A DNA stretch of 64,000 nucleotides from Pontibacter aquaedesilientis (GCF_014773225.1 NZ_JACXAJ010000012.1:1-64000), one strand, 5' to 3'. Counted from the stretch's first letter, positions 24,601 to 34,591 are shown. Notes: generated by a model from the letters alone, not told the origin. Translations and numbers: made by a program.

Positions 24601-27495
24601 TTAAGCCTGTCCGTTCTCCCGGTAGTGGCTGGTCTTCAACTCCTCTTTCAGGAAACGGGCGGTATAGCCCTTGCCTTTTTTGGCAACATCCTCCGGTGTG
24701 CCGGCCGCCACAATGGTGCCACCGCCCTCACCGCCTTCCGGCCCGATGTCGATGATCCAATCGGCGATCTTGATCAGGTCCAGGTTATGTTCAATGATGA
24801 GCACCGAGTTGCCTTTATCAGTGAGCTTGTGCAGTACCTCGCTTAGGTGCTCAATGTCCTGGAAGTGCAGGCCAGTGGTCGGCTCATCCAGAATGTAGAG
24901 TGTCTTGCCAGTGTCCTTCTTCGACAGTTCCGTGGCTAGTTTCACACGCTGCGCCTCACCACCCGACAGGGTGGTGGCCTGCTGGCCGAGGGTGATGTAG
25001 CCCAAACCTACCTCGTTTAGTGTCTGAATCTTGCGTAGAATGCGCGGCTGACTCTCGAAAAACTCCACAGCCTGCTCCACGGTCATATCCAGCACATCGG
25101 TAATACTCTTGCCCTTGAAGCGTACTTCCAGCGTTTCGCGGTTGTAGCGTTTGCCTTTGCATACTTCACAAGGCACATACACATCGGGCAGGAAGTTCAT
25201 CTCGATTGTGCGCATACCCGCACCTTCGCAAGCCTCGCAGCGGCCACCTTTCACGTTAAACGAGAAACGGCCTGGCGTATAACCCCTGATTTTCGCTTCC
25301 GGAAGCTGTGCAAACAGTGTTCGGATGTCGGTGAACACACCGGTATACGTAGCAGGGTTGGAGCGTGGCGTACGGCCAATCGGTGACTGGTCTACCTCGA
25401 TCACCTTGTCGATGTGCTCCAGACCTTCGATCTTTTTATAAGGCAGCGGATCGCGTTTGGCCCGGAAGAAATGCGTGTTCAGGATTGGGTAGAGTGTATC
25501 GTGTATGAGCGAGGACTTGCCGCTGCCCGATACACCGGTCACGCATACCATTTTGCCAAGCGGCAGCTCCAGGGTTACGTTCTTCAGGTTATGACCTGTA
25601 GCACCTTTGAGTTTTAATACTTCGCCTGTACCCGCTCGCTTTACACGCGGCACTTCTATACCCCGGCGGTTGCTCAGAAAGTCGGCAGTGGTGGTGCCGG
25701 CCTTCATCATATCCTCCGGCGTGCCAGCGGTTACCACCTGCCCCCCGTGTATACCTGCGCCCGGTCCTATATCCACTACATAGTCAGCCTGCAGAATCAT
25801 GTCCTTGTCGTGCTCCACTACAATAATAGAGTTGCCCAAATCGCGGAGGTCCTGAAGGGCTTTGATCAAACGCTCGTTGTCGCGCTGGTGCAGCCCGATA
25901 CTTGGTTCATCCATGATGTAAAGCACGCCCACCAGCTGCGTACCGATCTGCGTGGCTAGTCGTATTCGCTGACTTTCGCCTCCCGAAAGTGTTTTCACAG
26001 GGCGGTGCAGGCTCAGGTAGTCCAGCCCCACATCCAGCAAAAAGCCGATGCGCTTGCGAATTTCTTTCAGCAGTTCGCGGGCAATCACGTTCTGGCGTTC
26101 GTTCATGCGGTCTTCCACACCCTCAAACCAGGCGGCCAGTTTGTTGATGTCGAGTACGGACAGTTGCCCTATGTTGGTGTTGTCGATCTTGAAGTGCAGC
26201 GACTCTTTTTTGAGCCTATACCCATTGCACTCGGGGCAAGTAGTGGTCTGCGCAAAGTCTTCTACCCAGCTGCGGATGTTATCTGAGTCAGACTCCATCT
26301 GGTTTTTGAGGAAGTTGACTATCCCCTCAAACTCCACCACATAGTTGCCTTTTTTGGTGTTTACCTCAAGGTCTTCATCCAAACCGTATAGCAACACCTT
26401 CAGCACATCCTCCGGCAAATCTTTGATCGGCGTCGAAACCGACACTTTGAAGTGCTTGAACAATGCCTCGATCTGCTTGAAGATCCAGATATCGCGGTAC
26501 TCGCCGAGCGGCGCTATACCTCCACGGCGGATGCTCAGGCTGTTGTCAGGTATAACCGACTCTTCGGTGATCTCTTGTATCTCACCTAAGCCGTTGCACA
26601 CCGGGCAGGCACCGTAAGGCGAGTTAAATGAGAAGGAGTTAGGAGCCGGATCGTCATACGCTATACCTGTGGCGGGGTCCATGAGGTGGCGCGAGAAGAA
26701 GTGTGTCTTGTCAGCATCTGCGTCCAAAATCAGTACCGTGCCCTTGCCGTGTGTGAGTGCGTTCTGGATAGAGCCCGACAGGCGGAAGCGGTCTTCCTCT
26801 TTCACCACGATCTTGTCGATCACAATCTCAATGTCGTGGATCTTATACCTGTCCACCTGCATCTTTGGGGCGATCTCGACTAACTCACCATCCACACGGG
26901 CACGGATAAAGCCCATCTTGCGGATTTGCTGGAACAACTCGCGGTAGTGGCCCTTACGGCCTTTCACCACCGGGGCCAGCACGACAATGCGCTTGCCATC
27001 GAAGTTCTCAAGAATGTGGTTGACGATCTGTTCATCGCTTTGGCGCACCATTTTCTCACCGGTCTCGTAGCTGAAAGCCTCGGCGGTGCGTGCCCAGAGC
27101 AGACGCATGAAGTCATAGATCTCGGTGATGGTGCCAACTGTGGAGCGTGGGTTTCGGCTGGTTGTTTTCTGCTCAATGGAGATTACTGGCGACAGGCCTT
27201 CAATCTTATCCACATCGGGACGTTCCAGTCCGCCCATAAAGGAGCGGGCATAGGCCGAGAAGGTTTCCATGTAGCGGCGCTGCCCTTCGGCATAAATGGT
27301 GTCGAAAGCCAGCGAGGACTTGCCCGAGCCACTAATGCCGGTAAAGACAACCAGCTTGTAGCGCGGCAGCTTGATGGAAATGTTTTTGAGGTTATGTTCG
27401 CGGGCGCCGTATACTTCTATCTGCTGGGTTTCTCCGTTTTCGGAGAAGGCAGCGGCGGTGCCGGTCGTGGTTTCTTGCGCTTGGTTAAAAGCCAT
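24601..27495 (-). CDS. uvrA: excinuclease ABC subunit A
   Basis: 964-residue ATPase of nucleotide excision repair; it dimerises, scans DNA and loads UvrB on lesions. Two ABC modules are present: Walker A motifs GISGSGKSSLAF (about 53) and GVSGSGKSSLIHDTLYP (about 655), and signatures LSGGESQRIRLA and LSGGEAQRVKLA. Zinc-finger cysteines are visible (CPVCNGLGE, CPECNGYRLK, CEACEGAGM, CEVCKGKRYN). The N-terminus has about 25 extra non-conserved residues before IEVYGAREHNLKN, which is common in the family. The gene is single, with a terminator shared with the DUF4142 gene. Confidence 0.98.
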   Translation of the reverse strand: MAFNQAQETTTGTAAAFSENGETQQIEVYGAREHNLKNISIKLPRYKLVVFTGISGSGKSSLAFDTIYAEGQRRYMETFSAYARSFMGGLERPDVDKIEGLSPVISIEQKTTSRNPRSTVGTITEIYDFMRLLWARTAEAFSYETGEKMVRQSDEQIVNHILENFDGKRIVVLAPVVKGRKGHYRELFQQIRKMGFIRARVDGELVEIAPKMQVDRYKIHDIEIVIDKIVVKEEDRFRLSGSIQNALTHGKGTVLILDADADKTHFFSRHLMDPATGIAYDDPAPNSFSFNSPYGACPVCNGLGEIQEITEESVIPDNSLSIRRGGIAPLGEYRDIWIFKQIEALFKHFKVSVSTPIKDLPEDVLKVLLYGLDEDLEVNTKKGNYVVEFEGIVNFLKNQMESDSDNIRSWVEDFAQTTTCPECNGYRLKKESLHFKIDNTNIGQLSVLDINKLAAWFEGVEDRMNERQNVIARELLKEIRKRIGFLLDVGLDYLSLHRPVKTLSGGESQRIRLATQIGTQLVGVLYIMDEPSIGLHQRDNERLIKALQDLRDLGNSIIVVEHDKDMILQADYVVDIGPGAGIHGGQVVTAGTPEDMMKAGTTTADFLSNRRGIEVPRVKRAGTGEVLKLKGATGHNLKNVTLELPLGKMVCVTGVSGSGKSSLIHDTLYPILNTHFFRAKRDPLPYKKIEGLEHIDKVIEVDQSPIGRTPRSNPATYTGVFTDIRTLFAQLPEAKIRGYTPGRFSFNVKGGRCEACEGAGMRTIEMNFLPDVYVPCEVCKGKRYNRETLEVRFKGKSITDVLDMTVEQAVEFFESQPRILRKIQTLNEVGLGYITLGQQATTLSGGEAQRVKLATELSKKDTGKTLYILDEPTTGLHFQDIEHLSEVLHKLTDKGNSVLIIEHNLDLIKIADWIIDIGPEGGEGGGTIVAAGTPEDVAKKGKGYTARFLKEELKTSHYRENGQA

Positions 27496-27519
27496 TCAGG
27501 AATGCTTGATTTTAAATAG

Positions 27520-27527
27520 CAAAGGTA
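27520..27527 (-). promoter_or_regulatory. candidate -7 element for uvrA
   Basis: On the minus strand this is TACCTTTG, a match to TAnnTTTG, 24 bp upstream of the uvrA ATG. No good TTG -33 box is seen at the right distance, so it is a candidate only. A LexA-type site was not found. Confidence 0.35.
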
Positions 27528-27649
27528 TAAAAATATCAGCGCTTTGCTGTTGCAGAGTGCTAACCTATCTTAACAGTAAACGGCAGTAAATGGTTTAGCA
27601 GAAGCAGGTTTGTTTGAGCGGAGGCAAAAGCCGGCAAATGGAGCGGCGA

Positions 27650-28033
27650 TCAGTCGATGTTGCCGTAGTTGGATGTCTCTTTTTCATGAACCGTGTCGTA
27701 GTGCTGGCTGGTATGGGAGTTGCACTTCCGCTGGCTTTTGATATTTTTTTGCTTGACCAGGTATCGCGCAAAACTGTAGATGGCCAGGAGCAGTCCCAGC
27801 GCCATCAAGAAGAGGCCCAATAGCTGCATATAAGTGCGTTCTGAGAACTTAATGGCAGCAAAGCCCCCGGCTATCAGTGCTATGGCAGTGCGCAGGTAGG
27901 CCATTAAGGTTCGCTCGTTGGCAAAAATGGTGCGCTGTATCGCCGTCAGGTCCCGAATCTCCGAGTTTTTCTTTTCCTGCTTCTTGATCTTCTTCTTCAG
28001 TTTCCGGATTTCTTCCTGTTCCTGCTCAGACAT
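27650..28033 (-). CDS. DUF202 membrane protein
   Basis: 127 residues. A charged N-terminal coiled-coil (EEIRKLKKKIKKQEKKNSE) leads into the DUF202 core RTIFANERTLMAYLRTAIAL, with two membrane segments at about 50-68 and 75-92 (LLGLFLMALGLLLAIYSFAR) and a basic/His-rich tail. DUF202 proteins are small inner-membrane proteins of unknown function. Its neighbour upstream is a paralogue with the same architecture; the two are separated by 98 bp. Confidence 0.88.
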   Translation of the reverse strand: MSEQEQEEIRKLKKKIKKQEKKNSEIRDLTAIQRTIFANERTLMAYLRTAIALIAGGFAAIKFSERTYMQLLGLFLMALGLLLAIYSFARYLVKQKNIKSQRKCNSHTSQHYDTVHEKETSNYGNID

Positions 28034-28131
28034 AGTCCGTTCTTTTTCCTAAAATATACGAAACAACAAAGAAAAACGCGTAAAGAAGCCAGGCAGGGTG
28101 ACTACAATAGAGACATTGACGGAAGGTGAAA

Positions 28132-28524
28132 TTACCGGAGACCGCCTAAGTGGTCATGAATTGCCTCGTCCTGATTATGTGCCCGCTCGTGTTCGTGGCT
28201 CGTAGGGTTGTAGTCGCGGTGGTGACCTTCAATGATTTTCTGTTTGTAACGGTACCTGACAAAGCTGTAAATACCCAGAATGATACCAAAGGGTATCAGG
28301 ATACCTCCTATAATCTCCAGGTATAGATCATCCGATAGCTTTACGGCAAAGAAGCCGCCGACAGAAATTGTCATAGAAGTGCGCAGGTAGGCCATCAGCG
28401 TGCGTTCGTTGGCGAAGATGGTGCGCTGCGCGGCCATGTAATCCCGGATCTCATCGTTCTTCTTCTCCTGGATCTTTAGCTTCTTCTTGAGTTTTCTTAT
28501 CGTTTCTTTGTCAGTCTCTACCAT
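28132..28524 (-). CDS. DUF202 membrane protein, paralogue
   Basis: 130 residues, the same layout as the downstream copy: Lys-rich coiled-coil (TIRKLKKKLKIQEKKNDE), the core QRTIFANERTLMAYLRTSMT identical to its paralogue over most positions, two membrane segments, and a His/Glu-rich tail (HEHERAHNQDEAIHDH). Both genes also share a CGTATATTT-type sequence shortly before their starts, which suggests that the promoter was duplicated too. Function is unknown. Confidence 0.88.
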   Translation of the reverse strand: MVETDKETIRKLKKKLKIQEKKNDEIRDYMAAQRTIFANERTLMAYLRTSMTISVGGFFAVKLSDDLYLEIIGGILIPFGIILGIYSFVRYRYKQKIIEGHHRDYNPTSHEHERAHNQDEAIHDHLGGLR

Positions 28525-28712
28525 GGCGTGTTGTCTCTTTTAAATATACGTTTCGGATGAGGCAAAGTAGGCGTTTAGGTATAATATAGGATGTTTGATA
28601 ACTCCTGTTTTATATTTCAATGTTAAAACTATATATTGCTATGTTGCAAATTCAGCCCCTGATATTTTGACGGAAAACTGATGCACAGAAACGCCGATTC
28701 CGCTACTACCGA

Positions 28713-31397
28713 ATGAGAAGATTTTACCGTATTGTTTTGCTCTCCGCTCTTGTGTTGCTGGCTGGTAACCTATGGGCTCAAAGCTCAGATCAGCTATACC
28801 TGACGGTCAATTATCAGAACAAGCCCTTACAGGAAGTGCTGCATGAACTTGAAAAGCAGCATGGCCTCCGGATATTTTACCAACCAGAATGGGTGGAGCA
28901 GGTTCGGGTCACACAGACATTTGAGCGGGAGCCGCTTCCCAACGCTCTGAGGCAATTACTTGAAAAGGCACAGCTCTCTTTCGTATTTTATGATAGCCAA
29001 ACAGTTTTGCTGGTCCCATTGTCGGCTGCGGGCTTGTTTCAAATTGATACTGCCAGTACGGGGGCTGTTGCAGGTATAGCTGGCATCGGCAGAACGGTGA
29101 CGCTGAGTGGCAATGTGCGAAACGCTAAGACAGGCGAGCCTTTTATCGGGGCAACTGTCCTGCTGGAAGAGGCCCAAAAAGGGATAGTGGCAGATGAACG
29201 GGGCTTTTATACGCTAACAGTTCCGACTGGTGACTATACCCTGCGTATCAGGGCCGTAGGTATGACCGAAGACAAAAGACGCGTACGGCTGCAACAGAGC
29301 AAAACCATGAACGTGGAATTGTTTGAGGTGAGCAATCAGCTTCGTGAGGTGCAGGTGTCGGCCAAGGCCCCTGACCATAATGTGGAAAGCCTGGAAATGG
29401 GCGTGGCCCGACTCTCCATACAGGAAGTGAAAAAAATGCCGATGTTCATGGGTGAGGTGGACGTGGTGCGCAGCGTGATAGCCCTGCCCGGCGTAACGAC
29501 AGTAGGAGAGGGGGCCTCCGGTTTCAACGTGCGGGGGGGCAGCATCGACCAGAACCTGGTGTTGCAGGACCAGGCACCGCTTTTCAGCTCTTCTCACCTC
29601 TTCGGTTTCTTCTCGGTTTTCAACCCCAACATGGTGAAAGATGTCACGCTATTCCGGGGCGGTATACCTGCGCGTTATGGCGGCCGCATTTCGTCGGTGC
29701 TGGATGTGGAACTAAAAGAAGGAAATAAGAAAGTCCCTATTTTGAGCGGAGGCATCGGCCTGCTGTCGAGCCGCCTGATGGTGGAGGGGCCGCTCGTGAA
29801 AGACAAAGCCTCTTTTGTGATAGGCGGTCGGGGCGCCTATCCGGGTCTGGTACTGCGCTATATGCCCGATAAGTCGATACGCGACAGCGACGGCTATTTT
29901 TATGATTTCAATGCCAAAGTAGGGTATATGCTTAGTGACAAAGACCAGTTCGTGGCATCCGGTTACCTGAGTCGCGACGGCTTTCGGTTTGGTGCTGACA
30001 CCACCTATACCTGGGGCACGGCCACCGGCACCGTGCAGTGGAACCATACCTTCAGCGATAAGCTCTTCTCGACGGTAACCGGCGTTGTAGGCGACTATGA
30101 TTATGGTGTGCGTGCTGAAACTGTTCCGTCCGACTTTAGTCTCGACTCCGATATCCGCTACAAACTGCTGCAAGCGCACTTTAGTTACGAGCCATCTGTG
30201 CAGCACAAGATCGGCCTGGGCGCTTCTTCCTCCTGGTACAATTTCAACCCCGGCGTACTTTCACCAAGCTCTGAGCAATCCAGTTTGCTGGCTATCAGCA
30301 TGCCGCGCGAACGGTCCCTGGAATCGGCCCTATACCTGGATCATGAATATGCTTTCAGTCCAAGGGTGTCGGTCGCTTATGGCCTGCGCTATTCTGCTTA
30401 TTTCAACCTGGGCCCGGGCGATGTATATGTCTACAACCCGGAAGTGCCAAGGCGTGAGTCTACTATCATCGATACGCTTAACTATGCCAATGGCGGCTTG
30501 ATACAGCAGTATAATTACCTTGAGCCAAGGGCCTCTGTGCGGGTGAGCCTGGGTAAGAACAGCTCTGTCAAACTGGGATACAATCGCATGGCGCAGTACA
30601 TTCACCTGATCTCCAACACGACCGCTGCCTCTCCCGTGGATATCTGGAAGACCAGCAACCCGTACCTCAAACCGCAGATAGGCGACCAAATAGCGCTAGG
30701 GTTTTTCAGGAACATACAAGATAACTCAATAGAGTTTTCGGCAGAGGCCTACTACAAGAAACTGCACAACCTGGTGGAGTACAAGGATGGAGCGCAGTTG
30801 CTTCTGAACAGCACCCTGGACGCTGATCTGCTGCCGGGCGACGGTAAGGCTTACGGATTGGAACTAATGATGCGCCGCAGAGGGAAGAAACTAACCGGCT
30901 GGGCCAGCTATACCTATTCCAGGTCACTGCGCCGCGTAGATGGCCCGACTCCCGAAGAGAAGATCAACAATGGCAACTACTTTCCGTCTAACTTCGACAA
31001 GCCGCATGACCTCACGCTGGTGTTGAATCAGCAGCTGAGTCGCCTGGTGAGCTTCTCGGCTAACTTCACCTACAGTACCGGCAGGCCCATCACCTACCCG
31101 GAGTCGGTCGCCATAATAGATGGGCTGCTGATGGTAAATTACAGCGAACGCAACCAGCATCGCATACCGGACTACCACCGCCTGGACCTGGCCCTGGTGA
31201 TTGACGGAACCAACAAACGAAATGCCAACTGGGTGAGTAGCTGGGCATTTTCGATATATAACGCATACGGACGCCAGAATCCGTACTCGGTATTCTTCAA
31301 GGCCAGTTACGGCGGCACCGTTCCGCAGGCTTACCGGCTGTCTGTCATAGGCTCAGCGGTGCCGGCTATCACTTACAATTTCAAGATAACAAAATAA
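28713..31397 (+). CDS. TonB-dependent outer-membrane receptor with N-terminal STN and carboxypeptidase-regulatory domains
   Basis: 894 residues. Signal peptide (IVLLSALVLLAGNLWAQ), an STN/secretin-like domain at about 27-105 (YQNKPLQEVLHELEKQHGLR), a CarboxypepD_reg-like beta-sandwich at about 128-210 (GNVRNAKTGEPFIGATVLLE), the plug (about 230-340: GASGFNVRGGSIDQNLVLQD) and the 22-strand barrel ending in AITYNFKITK. An STN domain often signals to an anti-sigma factor, but none is encoded nearby. The DUF4249 gene overlaps its stop by 1 bp (TAATG), so the two are translationally coupled, and a third secreted protein follows: a dedicated uptake or surface-export operon is likely. The substrate is unknown. 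Confidence 0.93.
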   Translation: MRRFYRIVLLSALVLLAGNLWAQSSDQLYLTVNYQNKPLQEVLHELEKQHGLRIFYQPEWVEQVRVTQTFEREPLPNALRQLLEKAQLSFVFYDSQTVLLVPLSAAGLFQIDTASTGAVAGIAGIGRTVTLSGNVRNAKTGEPFIGATVLLEEAQKGIVADERGFYTLTVPTGDYTLRIRAVGMTEDKRRVRLQQSKTMNVELFEVSNQLREVQVSAKAPDHNVESLEMGVARLSIQEVKKMPMFMGEVDVVRSVIALPGVTTVGEGASGFNVRGGSIDQNLVLQDQAPLFSSSHLFGFFSVFNPNMVKDVTLFRGGIPARYGGRISSVLDVELKEGNKKVPILSGGIGLLSSRLMVEGPLVKDKASFVIGGRGAYPGLVLRYMPDKSIRDSDGYFYDFNAKVGYMLSDKDQFVASGYLSRDGFRFGADTTYTWGTATGTVQWNHTFSDKLFSTVTGVVGDYDYGVRAETVPSDFSLDSDIRYKLLQAHFSYEPSVQHKIGLGASSSWYNFNPGVLSPSSEQSSLLAISMPRERSLESALYLDHEYAFSPRVSVAYGLRYSAYFNLGPGDVYVYNPEVPRRESTIIDTLNYANGGLIQQYNYLEPRASVRVSLGKNSSVKLGYNRMAQYIHLISNTTAASPVDIWKTSNPYLKPQIGDQIALGFFRNIQDNSIEFSAEAYYKKLHNLVEYKDGAQLLLNSTLDADLLPGDGKAYGLELMMRRRGKKLTGWASYTYSRSLRRVDGPTPEEKINNGNYFPSNFDKPHDLTLVLNQQLSRLVSFSANFTYSTGRPITYPESVAIIDGLLMVNYSERNQHRIPDYHRLDLALVIDGTNKRNANWVSSWAFSIYNAYGRQNPYSVFFKASYGGTVPQAYRLSVIGSAVPAITYNFKITK

Positions 31398-32458
31398 TGC
31401 AGGGAAGAACACGACACAAAAGCTGGTTGTGGGCGCTGCTGCTCACTTTCCTGAGCCTACAGGCTTGTGTGGAGCCCTTCGAGCTGAAAACCGGTACCGG
31501 AAAGCGATCGTTGGTGGTGAGTGGCATGGTAACAGACCAGAACCAGCCGGAGCTGAACAAAGTGACCCTCTCCTGGACCGAGCCTTTTGACGGGGAGACA
31601 AAGAAAGTGTTGAACGAGCCCGTGTTGGGGGCCAAGGTTACGCTACAGGACAACCGGGGCAACAGTATGCAATTGACAGAGGGTGCCCGGGGAGTTTACA
31701 CACTTTGGGAAGATAATTTCCGGGTAGAGCAGGGCAGGGTCTATTCGCTCAGTATCAGGCTACCCGATGGAAGGGAGTATGCATCAAGACCTGAATTGCT
31801 TCGCCCGGCGGTGCCCATCCAAGGTATAGGTTATGAGTTCAAAGAGTTCATTAACATAGTCCGAAACTCGGCAGGTGTGTTAATTGAGCGCAGATCGATG
31901 GGGTTTGAAGTAAAGGCACAGGTGCAGGACCCTACGGAGCGCGGCAATTACTACCGCTGGGACACAGAAGGCGTTTTTGAGTATTTCTCAAATGTAGGGG
32001 ATCAGCCTATACCCTCACAGTGCTGGGCCAATGTGGGAAGCGTCAACACCAAGGCTGTAGCTGCGGATGACCGCCTTGTAAATGGTAGGTTGTTCGAGCA
32101 GCCTGTAGCAGTAGTGCCTGCTGACATCCCTACCAAATACCGCATCAAAATACGCCAATATTCTCTCACCGCAGAGGCTTACGAGTTTTGGAGATTGTTA
32201 AATCAGCAGCAGTCCAGCGTGGGCAGCATCTTCGACCCGCCTCCGGCACGAATCAACGGCAATGTGTTTAGTATAACGAATCCTGAAGAACAGGTCGTCG
32301 GTTATTTTAACGTTTCTTCGTTTACTGAACAGTTCCTGATGATCAACCGGTCGACTTATGCTCCCTTCCCAGGATTGCCTTATGAGTTGCCAATAGGCGA
32401 TTGTCGTTACTTGGGGCTGTACCCGAATGTGACTGTAGAAAGACCAATTGGATTCTAG
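31397..32458 (+). CDS. DUF4249 lipoprotein, partner of the TonB receptor
   Basis: 353 residues. The lipoprotein signal is LWALLLTFLSLQACVEPFEL (lipobox LQAC). The mature protein begins with an Ig-like strand pattern (KRSLVVSGMVTDQNQPELNK, then GAKVTLQDNRGNSMQLTEG and GVYTLWEDNFRVEQGRVYSL) typical of DUF4249, and ends with a Cys-containing region (DCRYLGLYPN). DUF4249 proteins are commonly encoded right after TonB-dependent receptors in Bacteroidota and are thought to be surface lipoproteins acting with them, analogous in position to SusD but unrelated in sequence. The start codon overlaps the receptor stop. Confidence 0.88.
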   Translation: MQGRTRHKSWLWALLLTFLSLQACVEPFELKTGTGKRSLVVSGMVTDQNQPELNKVTLSWTEPFDGETKKVLNEPVLGAKVTLQDNRGNSMQLTEGARGVYTLWEDNFRVEQGRVYSLSIRLPDGREYASRPELLRPAVPIQGIGYEFKEFINIVRNSAGVLIERRSMGFEVKAQVQDPTERGNYYRWDTEGVFEYFSNVGDQPIPSQCWANVGSVNTKAVAADDRLVNGRLFEQPVAVVPADIPTKYRIKIRQYSLTAEAYEFWRLLNQQQSSVGSIFDPPPARINGNVFSITNPEEQVVGYFNVSSFTEQFLMINRSTYAPFPGLPYELPIGDCRYLGLYPNVTVERPIGF

Positions 32459-32500
32459 GCCAAGGGCAGAATATTGATGCAGATTCTAGCAAATTACCGC

Positions 32501-34591
32501 ATGAAAAAACTAACAAAAATACTTTGGCTGTTGGCTATTACGCTGCTGAGCAATCCAGTGCTCGGGCAACAGCGGCAAGTGGATGTAGCCGGAGCAGCCC
32601 AGGTGCAAATGCTGTTGTCCGATGAACAGGTGCGGCTCGTGCATAGTCAGCCCTGGTACGCTGCTGGTGAAAGGCTCTGGTATAAGGCTTTTGTCAACCG
32701 CAACTCCTCAAACCCTCCAAGCAAGGCACTGTATGTCACGCTACTGGATGCCAGGGGAAACACCATCATCAACCAACGCCTGGTCGTGGAGGAAGGTATG
32801 GCTAACAGCGACATAGAGTTGCCGAAGGAGCTGCCATCAGGGAACTATACCTTGGTTGCGGCCACCAACTGGATGAAAAACTTCAGCGAAAAGCAACAGT
32901 ACCGGGAGCAATTACTCATTGTCAACCCTCGTGAAGTAATGGCTTTACGGAATATAAAAGCAAATCACAAACCTCTGCACGTTCAGTTCTTCCCCGAATC
33001 TAATAGTTTGCTAGCTGGCAAAACATCCAGAGTAACGGTGTTGGTGACAAATGCGGCAGGTATAGGTATAGCCGCGCAGGGCACGGTAACAGACTCAACA
33101 GGAAGAGCCGTTGCATCCTTCCGAAGCGATGACACAGGAGTTGGAGCTTTTGAGTTGAAGGCGGATCTCGAGCAAGCATATGTGGCGCAGGTACAAGCCG
33201 AAGGCTACCAGACGCTGCGTGTCGCCCTGCCAAAGGCAAAGCAAAATGGGTTGGCATTATCGGTAACAGAAAAAAGCAACACAGGTATAAAGGTCGATGT
33301 GCGCAGCACCATGCCTTGGGCTTATACCTTGTTGGCAGAAAGCGGGGGCAAGGTATACTTTACACACAGTGCGAAAGGGACAGGAGAAGTGACCGTGCCT
33401 TGGCAGGAAAAACCGGGCGAGGCGGTCCGGTTGATGCTGCTTAACCCGGGTGGCCTGGTAGAGGCAGAGCAATCGGTTATGTATCCAGGCATAGCACCCG
33501 CACTGCAGGTAAGCACTGATCGCAGGCAATATGGAACACGGCAGCAGGTCTCGGTTACGCTGCAAGGTATACCACAGGCTGTGACCGCAGCGGTGGCTGT
33601 AGCAGCTCAGCAGGCAGATTCCCACAGGCCCCTGGCCGGCAATCCGGTAACAGGAGGAAATGCTGGTGAGGGCAGTCAATTCCTGGCGCACACAGCTGAC
33701 GAAGGATTGTGGCAGGATATTCTGCAAGGGAAGAAAGAGGGTAGTCATGCGCGGGAACCTATCGTAGAGCCTATCAGTCGAGCAGGTATAGCAAGGCCTT
33801 TTATCAGCAGTACTTTCGTTACCCGCACCGATACAGCTTTTGTGCAGGCCTTACCACCGAGTGTGGTGGCATACGCGCAGAAAATCCACACCTTAGCTCA
33901 CATCAACGAAATATATGGGCTAACTGAGCCCCACGCACCAGCCATATTACCCCGGCTGCCTGCCGACCGTGTCTACAAACTAGATGACTACATCGCTTTC
34001 AACAATGTGGAAGAGGCCATAAAGGAAGTGACCACAAACATTAGAATGCGGAAGAAAAAAGGAAGACAGACAGTGCGCCTGCTTTATGTGGCACCGGGTA
34101 CGAAACGGATGATGAAGCAGGAACCGCTATACCTATTGGATGGCGTGATCGTGGACGGTATGGAGGAGATGCTGGCACTCGACCTGAACGATATCGCCTC
34201 GATTGAAATAGCCTGGTCTGAAGAAAAACTATATGCCGGCAACCTGGGTCAAATGGTGGACAATGGCATGTTTGCCATTTACACAAAGAGCGGCGAAGCC
34301 AGAGAACAGCTAAAAGAGAAAGGGCTGCCAATGCTTTATGAGCAGTACAACCTGCCCCAAAATTTTATCTCCCTTTCCGGTATACCTGGGGAGGGTGGGC
34401 CATCTACCCCGGATTTAAAGCAATTGATTTTCTGGGAGCCGACATTGCACTTGGGGCCGGATGGCAAGGCCAAATTTACTTTCTATACCTCAGACGAAAC
34501 GGGCACTTTTAGGGTAAAGGTACTAGGGCAGACTGCCGAGGGCATACCTGTTAGTGGGGAGGCAGAGTTTGAGGTGAAGCTTGTGAACTGA
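32501..34591 (+). CDS. secreted macroglobulin-like protein with C-terminal TonB plug domain
   Basis: 696 residues from the ATG at 32501 (MKKLTKILWLLAITLLSNPV, signal peptide cut after LGQ); upstream starts at 32474/32477 add nine residues before the signal. Residues about 30-140 resemble an MG2 macroglobulin domain (WYAAGERLWYKAFVNRN, LPSGNYTLVAATNWM). A second similar domain follows to about 360. Residues about 520-590 form a receptor-plug-like segment (LYLLDGVIVDGMEEM, LNDIASIEIAWSEEKLYAG) without any barrel. The last 60 residues are again sandwich-like (LIFWEPTLHLGPDGKAKFTF). A plug without barrel in a soluble periplasmic or surface protein beside a full receptor is notable. It lies 42 bp after the DUF4249 gene. 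Confidence 0.8.
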   Translation: MKKLTKILWLLAITLLSNPVLGQQRQVDVAGAAQVQMLLSDEQVRLVHSQPWYAAGERLWYKAFVNRNSSNPPSKALYVTLLDARGNTIINQRLVVEEGMANSDIELPKELPSGNYTLVAATNWMKNFSEKQQYREQLLIVNPREVMALRNIKANHKPLHVQFFPESNSLLAGKTSRVTVLVTNAAGIGIAAQGTVTDSTGRAVASFRSDDTGVGAFELKADLEQAYVAQVQAEGYQTLRVALPKAKQNGLALSVTEKSNTGIKVDVRSTMPWAYTLLAESGGKVYFTHSAKGTGEVTVPWQEKPGEAVRLMLLNPGGLVEAEQSVMYPGIAPALQVSTDRRQYGTRQQVSVTLQGIPQAVTAAVAVAAQQADSHRPLAGNPVTGGNAGEGSQFLAHTADEGLWQDILQGKKEGSHAREPIVEPISRAGIARPFISSTFVTRTDTAFVQALPPSVVAYAQKIHTLAHINEIYGLTEPHAPAILPRLPADRVYKLDDYIAFNNVEEAIKEVTTNIRMRKKKGRQTVRLLYVAPGTKRMMKQEPLYLLDGVIVDGMEEMLALDLNDIASIEIAWSEEKLYAGNLGQMVDNGMFAIYTKSGEAREQLKEKGLPMLYEQYNLPQNFISLSGIPGEGGPSTPDLKQLIFWEPTLHLGPDGKAKFTFYTSDETGTFRVKVLGQTAEGIPVSGEAEFEVKLVN

